Assembly (NCBI GenBank): GCA_905194705.1
Contig: CAJJTI010000101.1
Coordinates: 1 to 6,878 of the forward strand
Origin: an uncultured Solobacterium sp.
GTDB lineage: Bacteria; Bacillota_I; Bacilli_A; Erysipelotrichales; Erysipelotrichaceae
Length of the DNA stretch: 6,878 nt
Reading direction: 5' to 3'
Shown: positions 6,299-6,878 of the stretch, piece after piece
How positions within the stretch are numbered: the first letter of the stretch is position 1
Layout of the letters: each line of letters begins with the position of its first letter
Translations under genes and position numbers: made by a program
The notes under the pieces: model-generated
The model's database searches: none
What the model was told of the DNA's origin: nothing
Seen by the model: only the letters and a program-made list of their open reading frames with translations

Positions 6299-6328
6299 TC
6301 TTCTGAAAGTGAAACATATGTGAAGAAT
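6290..6328. repeat. Perfect 8-base inverted repeat overlapping the ferredoxin -35 box
   Basis: ATTCTTCA (6290-6297) and TGAAGAAT (6321-6328) are exact reverse complements separated by 23 bases. The palindrome ACATATGT (6314-6321) lies beside the second arm. No T-run follows on the minus strand, so it is a poor terminator for the flavoprotein gene. It could be an operator or chance. Confidence 0.35.
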
Positions 6329-6341
6329 TTTATATTTTATA

Positions 6342-6863
6342 CTACTCAGCTTTAGCTAGTTCAGCTGCATTTCTTCCAGCAAGACGACCACTTGTTAATG
6401 CCCAACCTTGAGCACAACCACCATATGTAACATATGCTTTGTTAGATTCGTTAAGAACTCCTAATGAATCATTACCAACAACATATACGTTTTCTACTGG
6501 TGTACCATCTTCTTTTACAAGGTTGATATTTGTATCAACTTCTACACCACCTGTTGTTGAATAAACATAGGCTGCACCTTTAATTGCAATTACTTTTCCA
6601 CTTGTTGCTCCATGAACATCATTAATCTTGATATCAACACCTAGCTTATCACTTAAATCACTTAAAGAATCAGCGATAACAACATCATTCCATTTTTCTC
6701 CAAGAGCTAAAATATCATCAAAGTTTTCAATTGGTGTATTTACTTCTACTGTTCCACCCTGACTTAAGAAACCATTAGCGTTAGATACGAAGTTAGCAAT
6801 ACCATTTTCTTTAATAGAATTGTATTCTTCTTCATTTAATAATACACGAATTTTATCAGCCAT
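6342..6863 (-). CDS. C-terminal part of a fumarate reductase-like FAD-binding protein (standalone or cut by window end)
   Basis: These 173 residues match the end of FAD_binding_2 flavoproteins (flavocytochrome c/fumarate reductase/urocanate reductase group). Residues 1-80 look like the second part of the substrate-capping domain (VVIADSLSDLSDKLGVD, 61-77). Residues about 97-170 are the returning FAD domain: YSTTGGVEVDTN (101-112), GTPVENVYVVGND (120-132), and YGGCAQGWALTSGRLAGRNA (147-166). The N-terminal GxGxxG FAD site, normally some 300 residues earlier, is absent. The segment between DKLGVD and TTGG is short and lacks the usual TVxxYN stretch. The HHTMGG histidine and the RLGGNA arginine of fumarate reductases have no counterpart, so the substrate is unlikely to be fumarate. 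The ATG has an excellent AAAGGAG site six bases upstream, but the frame is also open for the 15 bases to the window end. It may therefore be either a separate half-protein or the end of a longer gene. Confidence 0.7.
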   Translation of the reverse strand: MADKIRVLLNEEEYNSIKENGIANFVSNANGFLSQGGTVEVNTPIENFDDILALGEKWNDVVIADSLSDLSDKLGVDIKINDVHGATSGKVIAIKGAAYVYSTTGGVEVDTNINLVKEDGTPVENVYVVGNDSLGVLNESNKAYVTYGGCAQGWALTSGRLAGRNAAELAKAE

Positions 6864-6868
6864 GGTCT

Positions 6869-6876
6869 TCTCCTTT
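6869..6876 (-). promoter_or_regulatory. Apparent ribosome binding site of the flavoprotein half
   Basis: AAAGGAGA on the minus strand lies with ideal spacing before the ATG at 6863. It is as good as the sites of the confirmed genes here and is the main argument that the half-length protein has its own start. In the alternative, it would encode residues KEK of a longer protein. Confidence 0.55.
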
Positions 6877-6878
6877 GC

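Noticed and set aside
6290..6328. Inverted repeat as a terminator of the flavoprotein gene
   Set aside because: The arms are 23 bases apart and no T-run follows on the minus strand; it also overlaps the -35 box of the next gene.

Overview
This AT-rich window looks like chromosome of a low-GC Firmicute. Codon use is strongly A/T-biased, every gene has a strong AGGAGG-type Shine-Dalgarno site, and ftsK starts with GTG. The gene set (MiaB, an RNase J2-like protein and a SpoIIIE/FtsK translocase in a row) fits Bacillota. The flavor of the proteins suggests Erysipelotrichia, but that placement is an inference without a search.

Layout, left to right. Positions 1-68 hold the last codons of an unidentified plus-strand gene. 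It is followed by a clear plus-strand intrinsic terminator (109-149). The rest of the 326-base gene-free stretch (69-394) is AT-rich and holds several related short repeats, a weak minus-strand terminator-like hairpin (200-243) and the strong terminator of the large minus-strand operon (343-391). Everything from 395 to 6863 is coded on the minus strand. In transcription order this is a C-terminal flavoprotein half (6863-6342), a small 2[4Fe-4S] ferredoxin with its own promoter and terminator (6246-6070), and then a three-gene operon miaB - RNase J2-like - ftsK (5956-395). The operon has a promoter near 5981-6007, gaps of 42 and 18 bases, and a single terminator after ftsK.

How the genes work together. 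The operon is housekeeping: tRNA 2-methylthiolation (MiaB), an RNA decay/maturation factor (RNase J family) and DNA translocation at the division septum (FtsK/SpoIIIE). The RNase J2-SpoIIIE proximity recalls the Bacillus subtilis rnjB-spoIIIE region. The ferredoxin and the flavoprotein half probably belong to redox metabolism; a direct partnership is only a guess from proximity.

The points most worth a second look are: (1) the RNase J protein has lost several metal-binding residues of its beta-lactamase active site, so it is probably a non-catalytic or weakly catalytic J2-type partner; (2) the flavoprotein is only the C-terminal part of a fumarate-reductase-like FAD protein, yet has a very good ribosome binding site and ATG of its own; (3) the convergent intergenic region has nested and repeated inverted motifs that could form a structure competing with the plus-strand terminator, or mark the end of a mobile element. 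I did not see evidence for an entirely new multi-gene system.
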